A stretch of 64,000 nt of DNA from Shewanella khirikhana (GCF_003957745.1 NZ_CP020373.1:3209501-3273500); one strand, 5' to 3'; positions 42,070 through 51,118 are shown, counted from the first letter of the stretch. Made by a program: numbers and translations. The notes: generated from the letters alone by a model not told the origin.

Positions 42070-42307
42070 CGTTATAGTCTTGTCCCGCGACTAAGGCTGG
42101 CGTTCCCGGCCAGCAGACACTTTACTCGTCCTGAACTCAGGATTGTTCGCAGCAGCAAAGTGAAGTTTTCCTTTTGGCTACCACTGGTTTAATGACCACA
42201 TAAGCAGACACCATTGTTCACGAAAGATACCACCACATAGCGTCAAGTTAAATGCCAGCCCCTGTCAGGAAGATTGAACGAGATGGTCCTCGGTATTGAT
42301 GGGAAAG

Positions 42308-42590
42308 CAAAGAGTGAGTGCAGGCATAACACCTAGCTCGCAGATTGCGCCTGAACTGCCTCCGCGTGGTGGGCCAGAGGCCCTCCGGCTCAAGCTAAGC
42401 GATAGACACTTTTCTATCGCTTGCCTTGCTGGCTCGCTTTCGCCCTTTCCCCAAGTGTGGGTTGGGCGAGTGTCGCACAGCGATAAGTTTTCGAGCGCGA
42501 GCCATGGATGGCGAACTGGCTGTTGGACAAGGATGTATTTAGCCGCGATCTTCGCCAAGCTCAGCTTGGCGACTAATTCAGCTGGCGGTT
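42308..42590 (+). repeat. Third copy of the intergenic repeat
   Basis: Starts CAAAGAGTGAGTGCAGGCAT, then AACACCTAGCTCGCAGATTG and CGCCTGA, close to the motif at 39251 and 39604. The body diverges (TTTCGCCCTTTCCCCAAGTG, then TGGGTTGGGCG is shared; a hairpin AAGCGATAGA...TCTATCGCTT is private). Together with 42070-42307, where I see nothing, this fills the gap between the LytTR operon and the next core gene. Confidence 0.7.
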
Positions 42591-42613
42591 GCTGCAGACA
42601 ATTCACTGACCTA

Positions 42614-42645
42614 ACAAAAAGGCCTGTCCATCAAGAACAGGCCTT
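42614..42645 (-). terminator. Terminator after the small membrane protein gene
   Basis: On the minus strand AAGGCCTGT (42637-42645) pairs with ACAGGCCTT (42619-42627), followed by TTTTTGTT. Confidence 0.82.
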
Positions 42646-42680
42646 GCTGGCTAAAACACTTAGGTATTAAGGGCTCTAAC

Positions 42681-42890
42681 CTAGTTGCCTTTGCTGCTGT
42701 TTCTCAGCTCTATGGCCAGGCTTGCCAGCTGTTTGGCGATTTCAGCCTGGGTTTGTGCCATCTGTTCCTGCGCCTTGGCGATGCGCTTGCTGGACGCCAC
42801 CAAGATAATGGCCAGAATGACCATCATCAGTGGGATTGAGAGTGTCAGTAGTGCAGTAATCATTCCCGTTAAAGGACTCCCTAAATCCAT
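42681..42890 (-). CDS. Small single-span membrane protein with coiled coil
   Basis: A 69-residue protein. Residues about 8-32 form one membrane span (MITALLTLSIPLMMVILAII), followed by a basic stretch (SSKRIAK) and a Gln/Ala-rich heptad helix (QEQMAQTQAEIAKQLASLAIEL). An AGGAG ribosome binding site lies eight bases before ATG 42890, and a terminator follows, so it is a genuine gene. No family is recognised. The layout suggests an oligomeric inner-membrane anchor. The gap 42891-43070 has only short GC hairpins. Confidence 0.72.
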   Translation of the reverse strand: MDLGSPLTGMITALLTLSIPLMMVILAIILVASSKRIAKAQEQMAQTQAEIAKQLASLAIELRNSSKGN

Positions 42891-43070
42891 TTAGTATTCT
42901 CCTAAAAATTAAGTCCGAGATGGATAAAACCACCGGCGGCAATGCCGTTTTTTACTAATGCCGTTTTCACTGATAAGCCGTCGGCTTAAAATCCACTAAG
43001 GGTCTATAACTACACCATATTTTGTGACGTGTCATCCATGGTTTTACCGTTCACCGTCCATATGTAGCCA

Positions 43071-43099
43071 CAAAAAAGCCCGCTCTGGAGTGCGGGCTT
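43071..43099 (-). terminator. Terminator downstream of rlmI
   Basis: AAGCCCGC (43076-43083) pairs with GCGGGCTT (43092-43099). On the minus strand six T follow. Confidence 0.8.
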
Positions 43100-43192
43100 G
43101 GTCAGGCGATAAGCATCTTAACTGGCAGTGGCAGCTTTCAATTGCTGATGGCTGACCAGCCTCTTACCCATCACCCCGCCATTACCACAACA

Positions 43193-44383
43193 TTACCAAA
43201 CTCGGGCAACCAATCCCTTGAGGTAGAAGCCTTCCGGGAAGGCGGCACCGATCGGGTGGTCCGAGGCCTGGCTCAGGCGCTCGATAAACTGAGCATCGCG
43301 GCCGGCATCCAGGGCGGCATCGGCGACGATTTTCTGAAACAGATCTGCAGGCATCAGGCCGGAGCAGGAGAAGGTCAGCAGGGTGCCACCGGGCTTAAGC
43401 AGCTGCATGGCAATCATGTTGATGTCCTTGTAGCCACGACAGGCACCATTGAGCTGGGCCTTGTTGTCGGCAAACTTGGGCGGGTCGAGCACTATCACAT
43501 CGAAGGTTTTGCCTTCGTCGCGGTACTGGCGCAACAACTTGAATACATCTGCCTCGCTGTAGGTCACATGGTCATCGTTCAGGCCATTGATGGCCATGTT
43601 GTGACGGGCTGTGTCCAGCGCCAACGTGGATACGTCCACGTTTTCTATGCTGGCGGCACCGGCCTTGGCGGCATAAAGACCAAAGGTGCCTGTGTAGCAG
43701 AAGCAGTTGAGCACCGACTTACCTGCCACGAAGCGGGCTGCCATGGCGCGGTTGTCGCGCTGGTCGAGGTAAAAGCCAGTCTTGTGACCCTTTTCTACAT
43801 CGACGGCAATCTTGATGCCGTTTTCTTCAATAATCAGTGGCATGGCTGGCAGCTCGCCGTGGAGCAAACCTGTTACCAGCGGCAGGCCTTCTTTCTTGCG
43901 GGAGTCCACATCGGAGCGCTCATAGATGGCGCAATTAGGGAACTGCTCGGCCAGCACAGACACCAGGGTATCGCGCCAGTAATCGGCACCGGCCGACAGC
44001 AGCTGGCACACAAGCACATTGGCGTAGCGGTCGATGGTAATGCCGGGCAAACCGTCGGACTCGGCGCCTACCAAGCGATAACCTGTGAGGCCCTTTTCGC
44101 GGATAAGCTCCTCGCGGCCAGCCTGGGCGCGGGCGATACGGCTGGCGAAAAAGTCGCGGTCGATGGCTTCTTCTTTATCAAAAGTCCACACACGCACCTG
44201 AATTTGCGAGGCATCTGACCAGGCACCGCGGCCAAGCCAGCGGCCATCATGGGCCACTACATCCACGGTTTCGCCGCGCAGGGGCTTGCCCTTGATGTTG
44301 TGGACGCCGCTGGAAAACACCCAGGGGTGACGACGGTCGAGGGACTTTTCCCGTCCCGGCTTGAGTTTGATGCGAATGCTCAT
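43193..44383 (-). CDS. rlmI: 23S rRNA m5C1962 methyltransferase RlmI
   Basis: A 396-residue SAM-dependent enzyme, the same length as E. coli RlmI. It has an N-terminal PUA domain (MSIRIKLKPGREKSLDRRHP, WVFSSGV), then a Rossmann methyltransferase: VLNCFCYTGTFGLYAAKAGA (SAM motif I), VIVLDPPKFADNK (catalytic motif IV) and LLTFSCSG with the catalytic Cys region. It methylates C1962 of 23S rRNA. The start ATG 44383 aligns with the E. coli start; the longer frame to 44443 is not needed. Confidence 0.96.
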   Translation of the reverse strand: MSIRIKLKPGREKSLDRRHPWVFSSGVHNIKGKPLRGETVDVVAHDGRWLGRGAWSDASQIQVRVWTFDKEEAIDRDFFASRIARAQAGREELIREKGLTGYRLVGAESDGLPGITIDRYANVLVCQLLSAGADYWRDTLVSVLAEQFPNCAIYERSDVDSRKKEGLPLVTGLLHGELPAMPLIIEENGIKIAVDVEKGHKTGFYLDQRDNRAMAARFVAGKSVLNCFCYTGTFGLYAAKAGAASIENVDVSTLALDTARHNMAINGLNDDHVTYSEADVFKLLRQYRDEGKTFDVIVLDPPKFADNKAQLNGACRGYKDINMIAMQLLKPGGTLLTFSCSGLMPADLFQKIVADAALDAGRDAQFIERLSQASDHPIGAAFPEGFYLKGLVARVW

Positions 44384-44587
44384 GAAGATGTCTCGATAAC
44401 GCCAAGGCGGCGTGTTACAGATGGGCTGCGGCCCCATTAGCAAGTAATCAAAGTTGCCAAAGCGGCCGCTGCCGTGAATGGGCGCTATTTTACCCTGTTA
44501 AGGCGGCCTTGGCAGGCATTCCTTTAAAAAACTCCTGCTCGATGACCAGGCTCGCCCACCAGGAGCGTTCTCCAGACAGCGTGCAGG

Positions 44588-45772
44588 CTATAGCAACTCC
44601 AGCCCAACCACCAAGGCCGCATGATCCGAGCTTTCACTGTCGCGCTCATACACAGGGGTTCGAAGGTGCTCATCGAATACCGAGAAGTGGCACACCCGGC
44701 CTCGGGCGGGGGCCAGTGCGCCATCGAAGTCCTGACTCAGCAGGATATGGTCAAGCAGGCTGCCACGGGAGCCAAGATAGTGAGTCGGGCGCCGCGCCCA
44801 GCTAAGAGCTTCCAGCGGCTCAGACTCGTGCCTGCCGCCCTGCCTTTCAAACAACAGCCGGTCAAACAGCTGGCTTTCCAGAAACAGCACAGAGGCATCC
44901 TTGAGGGCAAAGTGGCCAATGGCGCGGCTAAAGGCATCGTCGCTCAGGGCGCCGAACCCCGCCTCTTTGCGATCGTTACCGTGAATGGCATCGGCCTCCA
45001 GCCAAAAGCCGCCAAACTCGGCGGCATCCAAACCGCCGTTAAAGTCGCCCATAACAAGCATGGGGTTGGCGGTTTCATCCCGCCTTTGCAATAGCGCCTG
45101 ATACAAGAGCATGGCCTCGAAGCCGCGGCGGGCACGGCTGGCAAAGCTGCCAAGCGCCCGGTGAGCGAGCAGCCTCGGCGCGGCGCTCATTTCACTTAGG
45201 GCCTCGGGCTCAAAGAGTGGCCTTGGAGATTTAAAGTGCAGCACATAGATATCCAGCATGCCCCATTCATTGAGGCTGACGGTGGCCCTGAGCACCCTGC
45301 GGCCAAAGCGAAAATCATCGCCAAGGCCCATGGCAGCAACCGCCTTGGAGTCAGGCTCAACCGCCACCACTTCTGCCAGTGGTAAGCGGCTGGCGATGGC
45401 GACCACAGGGGCGCGGCAAACATAGTCTTCACAGCTTGGAGTATCTACTACGGCAAAGTGGGGATAACCCAGCTCAGCCATTAACTCCCGCAGTGCGTCC
45501 ACGCTGAACACCTCCTGAAAGCCGATGATATCGGCCTCAAGGGAAGACACGCAGTGGCGCAGCCAGTTGCATTTCTTCTGCCACTGCTCGTTGCTGTAGA
45601 TGCGATCGAACTCGTAGGCGGCTGCGGGGGGCGCGAGAAAGTTAAACAGGTTCAGGGTGGCAATATCCACCCTGGCGAGCTTAGGTACAGAGGCTTGATG
45701 ATTGTCCCCGGCCACCTTGACAGACTTGCCTGCGAGCTTGGCGGCTGAGTTGGCTTTTATCGCTTTGGGCAA
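44588..45772 (-). CDS. Endonuclease/exonuclease/phosphatase family hydrolase
   Basis: A protein of about 394 residues in the EEP fold: IATLNLFNFLAPP, ADIIGFQEVFS (metal Glu), YVLHFKSPRP, LVMGDFNGGLD (Asp/Asn) and ESSDHAALVVG (terminal catalytic SDH). All catalytic landmarks are present, so it is probably an active metal-dependent nuclease or phosphodiesterase. There is no signal peptide, unlike ExeM. The start is uncertain: the longest frame begins with TTG 45772 (PKAIKANSAAK); the conserved domain begins at about residue 34. Substrate unknown. Confidence 0.82.
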   Translation of the reverse strand: MPKAIKANSAAKLAGKSVKVAGDNHQASVPKLARVDIATLNLFNFLAPPAAAYEFDRIYSNEQWQKKCNWLRHCVSSLEADIIGFQEVFSVDALRELMAELGYPHFAVVDTPSCEDYVCRAPVVAIASRLPLAEVVAVEPDSKAVAAMGLGDDFRFGRRVLRATVSLNEWGMLDIYVLHFKSPRPLFEPEALSEMSAAPRLLAHRALGSFASRARRGFEAMLLYQALLQRRDETANPMLVMGDFNGGLDAAEFGGFWLEADAIHGNDRKEAGFGALSDDAFSRAIGHFALKDASVLFLESQLFDRLLFERQGGRHESEPLEALSWARRPTHYLGSRGSLLDHILLSQDFDGALAPARGRVCHFSVFDEHLRTPVYERDSESSDHAALVVGLELL

Positions 45773-45849
45773 GCGGATATCCAGGCTAGGTTATTGATAA
45801 GGCTAAGCCTAGCGTCAGCGGCCTTCGGGGGCAATATCCGCAGTTTTCT

Positions 45850-46989
45850 TTAGCAGCAGCTTTGCTTCCATAAACAATGACGGTTCAGATCTTTAATGCG
45901 TTTGGCCCCCAGCAGCGCCATCACCATGGCAAGCTCGTCTTTAAGGATCTTAAGCATTCGCGCCACCCCGAGCGCACCTTCACAGGCGAGCGCCTGCATC
46001 AGCGGCCTGCCAATCAGCACCGCATCGGCGCCGAGGCACAGCGCCTTGGCGATATCGCTGCCACGGCGAACGCCGCCATCGAGCAGCACTGTCATCTCGG
46101 GCCCCACGGCGGCGCGCACCGCAGGGAGGCACTCGATAGTCCCGGGCACACCATCGAGCACCCGGCCGCCATGGTTGGACACTATCACTCCGGCAATGCC
46201 GAGTGCCTTGGCCTTTAGCGCATCTTCCGGGCTCAGCACGCCCTTAAGCATTACAGGCAAGCGGGTAGCGGCGCACACCGCCTCAATGCTGTGCCAGCCT
46301 GGCGCCGCAGCCAGCAAGTCCTCAAGTGAAGTCGGCGCCGCCTTCATACCGGCAAGCTCCACCGGCTGAATATGCTCAGGCACAGAGAATCCGGCCCTCA
46401 GTTCGGCGAGTCTGAGCCCGGTAATGGGCGCATCCACAGTAATGACCAGAGCGCCAAAGCCCAAGTCCTCGGCGCGGCGGATAAGGCTTAAGGTATCCTG
46501 CCAGTCTGGCTGTATATACAACTGAAACCACAGCGGCGTAGTCGCGCCTTTGGTGCTTGCAGACGCTGCGCTGTGGGCTACTGTAGCCATGGGGCTGCTG
46601 GTCAGGGTCGACAGCACAAAGCCGCAGTCCTGGGCCATGGCTGCGGCAACTGAAGCCAGCTCGCCGTCCCTGTGCACCAGCTTCTGCAGCGCCAGTGGCG
46701 CCAGTAATATGGGCGCCGCCAGGGTACTTTCCAGCAGTGAGCAGCGCATATCCGGCAGCCCGGCTGCCAGCACCCTGGGCATTAGCCTGATGTCATCGAA
46801 GGCACTTCGATTGCGCGCCAGGGTGATGCCATCCCCGGCGCCACCATGGATATAGTGCCAAACGCCCTCATCAATCATGTGGCGGGAGGCCTTTTCATAA
46901 TCTGCGAGGCTGAAAATAGGCCCCGAAGGTTGGGTGGCTACCCTTGCTGTGCTGGCATTCATGTTATCTACAGTGCTTGCTTGAACCAT
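45850..46989 (-). CDS. FMN-dependent alpha-hydroxyacid oxidase/dehydrogenase
   Basis: A 379-residue flavoprotein of the glycolate oxidase/LldD family that oxidises L-2-hydroxy acids. TIM-barrel landmarks are present: VWHYIHGGAGDGITLARN, LAAPILLAPLALQ, WFQLYIQPD, VITVDAPITGLRLAE, VMLKGVLSPEDA, IVSNHGGRVLDG (active-site His and Arg) and LLDGGVRRGSDIAKALCLGA. The start ATG 46989 has GAGGGG six bases upstream and lies just beyond the TPR gene stop, so it is translationally coupled to the TonB operon. The link to iron uptake is unexplained. The substrate (lactate, glycolate or other) is not known. Confidence 0.9.
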   Translation of the reverse strand: MVQASTVDNMNASTARVATQPSGPIFSLADYEKASRHMIDEGVWHYIHGGAGDGITLARNRSAFDDIRLMPRVLAAGLPDMRCSLLESTLAAPILLAPLALQKLVHRDGELASVAAAMAQDCGFVLSTLTSSPMATVAHSAASASTKGATTPLWFQLYIQPDWQDTLSLIRRAEDLGFGALVITVDAPITGLRLAELRAGFSVPEHIQPVELAGMKAAPTSLEDLLAAAPGWHSIEAVCAATRLPVMLKGVLSPEDALKAKALGIAGVIVSNHGGRVLDGVPGTIECLPAVRAAVGPEMTVLLDGGVRRGSDIAKALCLGADAVLIGRPLMQALACEGALGVARMLKILKDELAMVMALLGAKRIKDLNRHCLWKQSCC

Positions 46990-46991
46990 CG

Positions 46992-48344
46992 TCAGCCCCT
47001 CGCCATCAGCCGCTCGAGCTGGGCCAGATTGTCCACCAGATCCCGCCGCGCCGGATTCTGTTTCAGCGCCTGTGCGAGCAAATCCGCCGCCTTGCGCCAA
47101 TCGGCGGCGGCAATGGCAAGCTGAGCATGACCAATCAGGGCGCGCTCACGAACGCCGTTAAGGGCGGCGGCGCGCACAAAATACAGTTCGGCCCGGGCAG
47201 CCTCGCCCTTGGCAGCGTAAAGCTCGGCCAGCCCGAGGAGCAGCTCGCCGTTGTCCGGTGCCGACTTAAGCGCCTTTTCCAAAAGCTCTCTGGCCGCAGT
47301 ATCGTTCCCCTTGGCCCTGGCAATGGCGCCACGGGCGGCAAACAGCTTTGCCTGCTCGGCGCCGGACAAATTGGCTGGCGCCTTCTTTAACGCCAGCTCG
47401 GCGGCCCTGTATTCCCCGCGGGCGATTAACCAGTCGATGGCAGAAGATGCATTCTTAAAACGCGCCCCGGCACCGAGGGCCCGGCCAATCAGCTCACCGC
47501 CGCGCTCACTGCTGCCCTGACGCAGATGCACCCTGGCGGCGAGCATCAGGTTGTCGGCACGCTTCTCGCCCAAGGCGATGGCCTGCTCCAGACTCGCCAG
47601 CGCCTGAGGCTCATCATCGGTTTGCAGCGCCAGCTGCGCCCTTAACAGCCAAAGCTCAGGATCTTTCGGCCGCTTGATAAGCAGATCCTCTGCCAGCGCC
47701 AGCGCCGCCTCATTCTGGCGGGCGCTCATCAGCGCATGCAGCAAGCCTTCCTGCCACTGGCGTTCATCGGGCTCCAGAAGCAGCGCCTGCTGATAACCGC
47801 TGATGGCACCAAAGGGCGCCCCGGCAGACAGATTCAAATAAGCAAGCTGACCAAAGAGCTGGGCATCCTGCGCCCCCAGGGAAATGGCCTTCACCAGATG
47901 TTTGCGGGCGGCATCCGCTTGCCCGGCCTTAAGTGCCGCCAGCGCCACGCTGCGATGGGCCTTTGGCATATCGCTTTGGGCGTTAAGCGCCAGCTCCAGC
48001 ACCTTCAGTGCATCACCATAGCGACCTTGGGCCAGCAGTACCTGACCTTCCACCAAAAGCAGTGCGGCGCTGCGGCCAGCGCGATCGCCTGAGAGCAGCG
48101 TGGCGGCATCATTCCAGCGCGCCCCCGCCAGCAGTGGCTTTAACCGCTCTGCCAGCCCTTGCTCGCTTGGAGCAAGCCTTGGCTCTGTGGCAAACGCGGA
48201 TTGCAGACTGAACACCACAGCCGGAGGGTTGATGCTGACAGTGACGCGCTCCAGCGGCGCTTCTGCTGCCTGCGCCCATGAAGATAGAACGGCCGTCGCC
48301 AGAGACACACACAGCAAAAAAGAAAGTATTTTTTTGATTTTCAT
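46992..48344 (-). CDS. TPR protein of the TonB system
   Basis: A 450-residue exported protein. The signal peptide (KKILSFLLCVSLATAVLSSW) is followed by about ten tetratricopeptide units (ALLLVEGQVLLAQGRYGDAL; AHRSVALAALKAGQADAARK; LLLGLAELYAAKGEAARAEL). TPR proteins of this kind follow tonB in Vibrio and Shewanella TonB2/TonB3-type clusters and are thought to scaffold the periplasmic complex. The start ATG 48344 overlaps the TonB stop by four bases (ATGA). Several N-terminal residues are rich in Ala, as in its neighbours. Confidence 0.85.
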   Translation of the reverse strand: MKIKKILSFLLCVSLATAVLSSWAQAAEAPLERVTVSINPPAVVFSLQSAFATEPRLAPSEQGLAERLKPLLAGARWNDAATLLSGDRAGRSAALLLVEGQVLLAQGRYGDALKVLELALNAQSDMPKAHRSVALAALKAGQADAARKHLVKAISLGAQDAQLFGQLAYLNLSAGAPFGAISGYQQALLLEPDERQWQEGLLHALMSARQNEAALALAEDLLIKRPKDPELWLLRAQLALQTDDEPQALASLEQAIALGEKRADNLMLAARVHLRQGSSERGGELIGRALGAGARFKNASSAIDWLIARGEYRAAELALKKAPANLSGAEQAKLFAARGAIARAKGNDTAARELLEKALKSAPDNGELLLGLAELYAAKGEAARAELYFVRAAALNGVRERALIGHAQLAIAAADWRKAADLLAQALKQNPARRDLVDNLAQLERLMARG

Positions 48345-48973
48345 GACTTTTTAAATTCCACCGGCCAGATAAATCGCGCCTTTACCGCGGCGCCGCCCCG
48401 GGTTGGCGCGCTGAAACGTGAGCCCTTAACCAGTTTGTTGATGGCATCCTGCAATTCCGGGTGGGGGTTGTCGGCCACAGCCACCAGGGTGGGTTTACCC
48501 GACTCGTCGATAAACACATCCAGCCGCACTACAGCCTTATTCACCCCTTTGCGGGCCAGCGCCGCCGGGAAGGCGGTTTTGACCTGGGTCAGCAGCTGCG
48601 GCAGGCCATCGAGTTCTTCAAGGCCGAAGGCTTCCCAGTCCACCGACAGATCCGCCTGCCAATCCTGGCTGAGGGCAATGTGCACCTCGGGGGCGGTGAG
48701 CGACATGGGTTGAGGCTCGGGCAACTCCAGACTCAGCTCCAGCGCCGCGCCCTGCCCCTGCACCGACACCGCCAGCGGCGTGGCCACCGGTGTCGGCGGC
48801 ACGCTTTGAGGAGGCGGTGGCGGCGGCAAGGCCACGGTCGTGACTTCCCGCACCATCAGGGTGTTATTCATCTCCGGCACCAGCCTTTGCCCTAAAATAA
48901 GCACCGACAGCCCGAGCCCCATCAGCACCATGGCGCCGAGGGTGCCAAGCAGGTGCTGTTTTGCTTTTTTCAT
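48341..48973 (-). CDS. TonB energy-transducing protein
   Basis: A 210-residue inner-membrane protein. It has one N-terminal span (about 8-28), a Pro-rich periplasmic linker (LPPPPPPQSVPPTPVA) and a C-terminal TonB domain (about 115-208: PAALARKGVNKAVVRLDVFI, then FIDESGKPTLVAVADNPHP). It carries proton-motive energy from ExbB/ExbD to the outer-membrane receptor. GAGGAG lies seven bases before ATG 48973. The linker is shorter and less charged than in E. coli TonB, as in TonB2 proteins. Confidence 0.87.
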   Translation of the reverse strand: MKKAKQHLLGTLGAMVLMGLGLSVLILGQRLVPEMNNTLMVREVTTVALPPPPPPQSVPPTPVATPLAVSVQGQGAALELSLELPEPQPMSLTAPEVHIALSQDWQADLSVDWEAFGLEELDGLPQLLTQVKTAFPAALARKGVNKAVVRLDVFIDESGKPTLVAVADNPHPELQDAINKLVKGSRFSAPTRGGAAVKARFIWPVEFKKS

Positions 48974-48982
48974 TAGCGCTCC

Positions 48983-49387
48983 TCAGGGCTGGGTGGCAAT
49001 GCTGACCTGCTGGGCACCGGCAAGCTTGGCCTCATCCAGCACCTTCACCAGCAGCTCGGTGGGTACCTGCTTATCGGCCTGAATCACCACGGCCCTTGGC
49101 TGACTCGCCATCAGCTGCGCCACGGTGCCACGCACGCCGCCGGTGCCGATATTGTTGCCGTCGTACACCACTTCGCCGCCTGCGGTAATGGCCAGCAGGA
49201 TAAGGTTACGCTCCAGCTTGGCCGCCGACAGTGCCTGGGGCTTGTCGACTTCGACCCCGGTTTCCTTCACAAATACCGTGGTAACGATGAAGAAAATCAG
49301 CAGGATAAACACCACATCCAGCAATGGCGACAGGTCGATATGCTGCTGATGTTGCTGCTCAAGCCGCTGCTGAAGATTGGCGCGCAT
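48983..49387 (-). CDS. exbD: ExbD biopolymer transport protein
   Basis: A 134-residue protein with one N-terminal span: HIDLSPLLDVVFILLIFFIVTTVFV. The essential Asp of the proton path is in SPLLDVVF. The periplasmic part (QALSAAKLERNLILLAITAGGEVVYDG) matches ExbD/TolR. The start ATG 49387 has GGGAG eight bases upstream and overlaps the exbB2 end by 29 bases, a strong sign of coupled translation. Confidence 0.93.
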   Translation of the reverse strand: MRANLQQRLEQQHQQHIDLSPLLDVVFILLIFFIVTTVFVKETGVEVDKPQALSAAKLERNLILLAITAGGEVVYDGNNIGTGGVRGTVAQLMASQPRAVVIQADKQVPTELLVKVLDEAKLAGAQQVSIATQP

Positions 49388-49742
49388 GGTAAAGCTCCCG
49401 GTTCAGACACAAGCGTTTGAGGTAGGCCAGCATCAGCCAACCCGGCACCGCCAGCACCAGCCCAAGCTGGGTGGTCCAGAGCGCATCGGCGATACCCGAG
49501 GCCATGCCACCGGCGAGCCCCTCGCCCCTTGCCATGGCAGCAAAGGTATCCAGCAGCCCCACAATAGTGCCCAAGAGCCCCAGCAGTGGCAGGGCCGCCA
49601 CCAGTCGCTCCAGCGTTTCACACCAGTTGCCATCGCAGCCGCTTTCACCGCTTTTAAGGCGCATTATCTGTACAAGCAGACGTTGATAGGTCCACAGACC
49701 AAGGGCCAGCAAACACCAGACAATCAGGTTTTCGGTATTCAT
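49359..49742 (-). CDS. exbB: Short ExbB2/TolQ-like proton channel protein
   Basis: A 127-residue MotA/TolQ/ExbB protein with three spans. The core LPLLGLLGTIVGLLDTFAAM and ADALWTTQLGLVLAVPGWL contain the conserved Thr residues of the proton channel. It is shorter than E. coli ExbB, as in TonB2 systems. Its ATG at 49742 overlaps the stop of the preceding gene (ATGA). Together with ExbD it forms the channel of the TonB motor. Confidence 0.92.
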   Translation of the reverse strand: MNTENLIVWCLLALGLWTYQRLLVQIMRLKSGESGCDGNWCETLERLVAALPLLGLLGTIVGLLDTFAAMARGEGLAGGMASGIADALWTTQLGLVLAVPGWLMLAYLKRLCLNRELYHARQSSAAA

Positions 49743-51118
49743 GATGCGGCGCCCTCCCGGGGCTTGGGATCGAGTTGGCTTAAGTGAATGGCGCAGCTTT
49801 CCAGCTGGCCGTAGTAGGTTTTCACCCGGCGGGACAGCAGCGCATGGGCCAGCAGCGCCGGAATCGCCACTATAAGGCCAAGCTCAGTAGTCACCAGCGC
49901 TTCTGAGATGCCACCGGACACGGCCTGGGGATCGCCCGCGCCAAACAGGGTCATCAGTTTGAAGGTTTCAATCATGCCGCTGACGGTACCCAAAAGCCCC
50001 AGCAGCGGCGATACGGCGGCCGTGATGGCCACAGCGCCGACAAAGTATTCAAGCTTCTGTTTTTGGGCCAGCAGCAGGGCAAACAGCTTATCGTCACGGC
50101 TTCGGCCATGGGCGCTTGCGAGGGTGACATCCATCAGCTCGGCCTGCATACCTTCAATGCCATCAACCGCCAGCAGGCGGCCATCGCTGCCCATACGCTC
50201 GGCCAGTAACGGCTGCACCTGGGGCAGGCGCATCAGCTGCACGCCCTTAAACAGCGAAATCACCAGGGCAAAGGCGCCGAAGGCCAGAATGGGCACGGCC
50301 CAGAGGCCACCCTTTTCCACGTGTTCGGGCACAGACTCCCGCTCTTTGGCCCGTGCCATGGCCCGCTCCAGAGTTGGGTCAAATTCGATACTGCCGGGCT
50401 CGCCCTGTTTCAGCGCGGCAAGGCCATCGGCGGCGAGGCTAATCCCCACCCTGAGGCCGCTATCTGTTTGGCTGACAAAACCCGCCGCGTCGCCATCGAG
50501 GTACCAACTCACAGGCCCCACTGTGAGCACAGGCAAAGTCTTGATACGACCATCATCCATGGCGAGGGCTTTGGTTTGCCAGGCGGCACTTTCGGGCAAG
50601 ATGGCGGCAAGCTCTTTCGACAGCACCTTAAGATTTGCCGGGCTTAGCTTATCTAAGTTGATGTTATCTGGGCTGAGCTTGTCTGAGCTGAGCTTGTCTG
50701 AACTGATGTTAGCTGGGCTGATGCTGTCTGTGCTCGGAGCTCTGGAAGATGAGCTCTCCATAAAACGGCCGATGGCGGCGCGCTGATAGTCTGCCTGGGA
50801 GCGCCACTCGCGGGTGCGCTTTTTCAGGGCATCCAAACTTAAACTGCTTTCATCGGCGGCGCGACGCACATCACTGGCCTCACGGCGAAGGCTTATCAGC
50901 TCCCGCTCCAGCGCATTGAGGCTCGACTGCAACGCCTGACGCTCTTTAAGCTGCTCACGCTCAAGCTGCTCGAGTTTGGCCTTGCTGGCCTTGATATCGA
51001 CGGCCTGAGCCTGAGGCGTAGAGAAAGCACTCAGCGCCACCAGTGCCAACGCCGACATGAGCCCTGGCTTTAAGCGTCTTGAATTAGCAGGCATAAACTT
51101 GAAGCTGACCTTATTCAT
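49739..51118 (-). CDS. TtpC-like ExbB/TolQ protein with long periplasmic domain
   Basis: A 459-residue protein. The signal peptide (LMSALALVALSAFSTPQAQA) is followed by a coiled-coil segment (about 40-110, KAKLEQLEREQLKERQALQS), a pentapeptide-like minisatellite insert (about 129-163), a periplasmic domain, a span at about 275, and a C-terminal MotA/TolQ core (VSPLLGLLGTVSGMIETFKL; SEALVTTELGLIVAIPALL). This layout is TtpC, the extra ExbB-like subunit needed by Vibrio TonB2. The start ATG 51118 lies inside the DUF3450 stop (eight-base overlap). A longer frame starting at 51334 is a shadow of that gene. Confidence 0.88.
   Translation of the reverse strand: MNKVSFKFMPANSRRLKPGLMSALALVALSAFSTPQAQAVDIKASKAKLEQLEREQLKERQALQSSLNALERELISLRREASDVRRAADESSLSLDALKKRTREWRSQADYQRAAIGRFMESSSSRAPSTDSISPANISSDKLSSDKLSPDNINLDKLSPANLKVLSKELAAILPESAAWQTKALAMDDGRIKTLPVLTVGPVSWYLDGDAAGFVSQTDSGLRVGISLAADGLAALKQGEPGSIEFDPTLERAMARAKERESVPEHVEKGGLWAVPILAFGAFALVISLFKGVQLMRLPQVQPLLAERMGSDGRLLAVDGIEGMQAELMDVTLASAHGRSRDDKLFALLLAQKQKLEYFVGAVAITAAVSPLLGLLGTVSGMIETFKLMTLFGAGDPQAVSGGISEALVTTELGLIVAIPALLAHALLSRRVKTYYGQLESCAIHLSQLDPKPREGAAS
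50630..50734 (-). repeat. 15-bp minisatellite in the TtpC-like gene
   Basis: Seven 15-base units in frame encode STDSI, SPANI, SSDKL, SSDKL, SPDNI, NLDKL and SPANL, reading like pentapeptide repeats between the coiled coil and the periplasmic domain. Confidence 0.85.

Noticed and set aside
42308..42590. Short frames within the third repeat copy
   Set aside because: They are low in coding character, lack ribosome binding sites and are not shared with the other copies.
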